Assembly: GCF_029439455.1 (NCBI RefSeq)
Contig: NZ_JAQFVG010000346.1
Location: 36,567 to 69,811 of the forward strand
Origin: Caballeronia sp. BR00000012568055
Lineage (GTDB): Bacteria > Pseudomonadota > Gammaproteobacteria > Burkholderiales > Burkholderiaceae
Length of the DNA stretch: 33,245 nucleotides
Direction of reading: 5' to 3'
Shown: in pieces, positions 32,633 to 33,245 of the stretch
Position numbering within the stretch: position 1 is the first letter of the stretch
Layout: each line of letters begins with the position of its first letter
Notes under the pieces: generated by a model
What the model was told of the DNA's origin: nothing
Database searches by the model: none
Seen by the model: only the letters and a program-made list of their open reading frames with translations
Program-made: the position numbers and the translations under genes

Positions 32633-33245
32633 CTCCGCCGCCTGCGGCTTTTCCAGATGCCGCAACAAGAACGAAACCATCACGACGACGATAAACGCAA
32701 GCGCCACGAAAAACACGGCCAGCGGGAAAAGTATCTGCACGGAAACAAAGCCTGCTACGCCCATCATCACAGAAGACACGAGCAGCAACGCGCAGCCCAG
32801 AATTGCAGCGGTCAACCCTGCGATATGCGGAAACAGTGAATTCCCTTTAGCCATTAACGTGGGATACATCGCACCGGCGCAGAAGCCCATCACGAGCACG
32901 GGCAGAGAAAGCGTCCATACGCGCAAGCCGACGATGATCGACAGCAGCAACATCACGATCGCAGCGGCCGCCATCAAACGCGAACCGATTCGCAAGCGCG
33001 CTTCGGGCGTAGGAAAGCGCGGCCCGTGCAAGCGATTCGACAAGCCGCCGAGAAAGTACATCAGGCCGATTGCCAACGCGAGATAACCAAAGAACGTCGG
33101 CGGCTGATGAAGCGTGTTCTGCACCATGAACGGCCCGACGATATTGAACACCAGCAGAATGCTGTAACACAGTCCTTGCGCCAGAAAACAGCTTTGAAAC
33201 ACGGGACTTGCGAGCACTTTTCCGGTATTCGACAGCAACGTGCGA
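32612..33245 (-). CDS. MFS transporter, C-terminal half (5' end beyond window)
   Basis: About 210 residues with six hydrophobic helices and the profile of the C-terminal half of a Bcr/CflA-type multidrug-efflux MFS protein (FFGYLALAIGLMYFLGGLSNRL between the first two helices, then LPVLVMGFCAGAMYPTLMAKG). The frame is open to the right edge, so the start is missing; the TTG at 33238 is not a start. Substrate unknown. It is convergent with metQ. Confidence 0.85.
   Translation of the reverse strand, partial: RTLLSNTGKVLASPVFQSCFLAQGLCYSILLVFNIVGPFMVQNTLHQPPTFFGYLALAIGLMYFLGGLSNRLHGPRFPTPEARLRIGSRLMAAAAIVMLLLSIIVGLRVWTLSLPVLVMGFCAGAMYPTLMAKGNSLFPHIAGLTAAILGCALLLVSSVMMGVAGFVSVQILFPLAVFFVALAFIVVVMVSFLLRHLEKPQAAEFPATAR

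Overview
The window looks like chromosome, chromid or megaplasmid DNA of a Burkholderiaceae bacterium, most likely Caballeronia or Paraburkholderia. This rests on uniformly high GC, a Burkholderia-type 378-aa porin, a His-rich 'HHHH' small exported protein, a DUF4865 protein, and FlhD/FlhC of beta-proteobacterial type. The genus is an inference; no rRNA, tRNA, insertion sequence, prophage or CRISPR array was seen.

Region 1 (1-11004, minus strand) is a Pel exopolysaccharide operon, pelA-B-C-D-E-F. Adjacent genes overlap except at pelB/pelC and pelC/pelD. pelF runs off the left edge and pelG should follow outside the window. PelD is the known c-di-GMP receptor of Pel synthesis, and an RxxD motif is visible.

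Region 2 (11005-12352) is the most interesting part. The 550-bp divergent intergenic region carries paired LacI/PurR-like operator boxes, two further perfect dyads and, on the plus strand, a clear c-di-GMP-I (GEMM) riboswitch. The riboswitch lies directly upstream of a secreted spherulin-4 domain protein (GH135-like; relatives cleave alpha-1,4-N-acetylgalactosamine polymers such as fungal galactosaminogalactan, chemically close to Pel). One locus thus seems to couple a c-di-GMP protein receptor (polymer synthesis) with a c-di-GMP RNA receptor (a candidate polymer hydrolase).

Region 3 (12384-16593) holds a His-rich mini-protein, a porin, an flhDC pair, a small low-complexity protein, an exported protein and a lipoprotein, closed by a strong intrinsic terminator. 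Region 4 (16602-22131) holds a minus-strand OmpR/EnvZ-type operon ending in a Tat-exported phosphatase-like lipoprotein whose catalytic Cys is Gly. A divergent paralogous response regulator follows, then a convergent four-gene operon ending in an isolated flgH. With flhDC, this puts flagellar regulators and parts beside biofilm genes.

Region 5 (22420-25738) has CorA, a DUF4865 protein, a 70-aa protein and a ClC-type channel/transporter. Region 6 (25859-33245) is organosulfur acquisition: a DszC/SfnB-like flavin monooxygenase, an RBBP9-type hydrolase, ssuADCB (no ssuE), an orphan metQ and a partial MFS transporter cut by the right edge.
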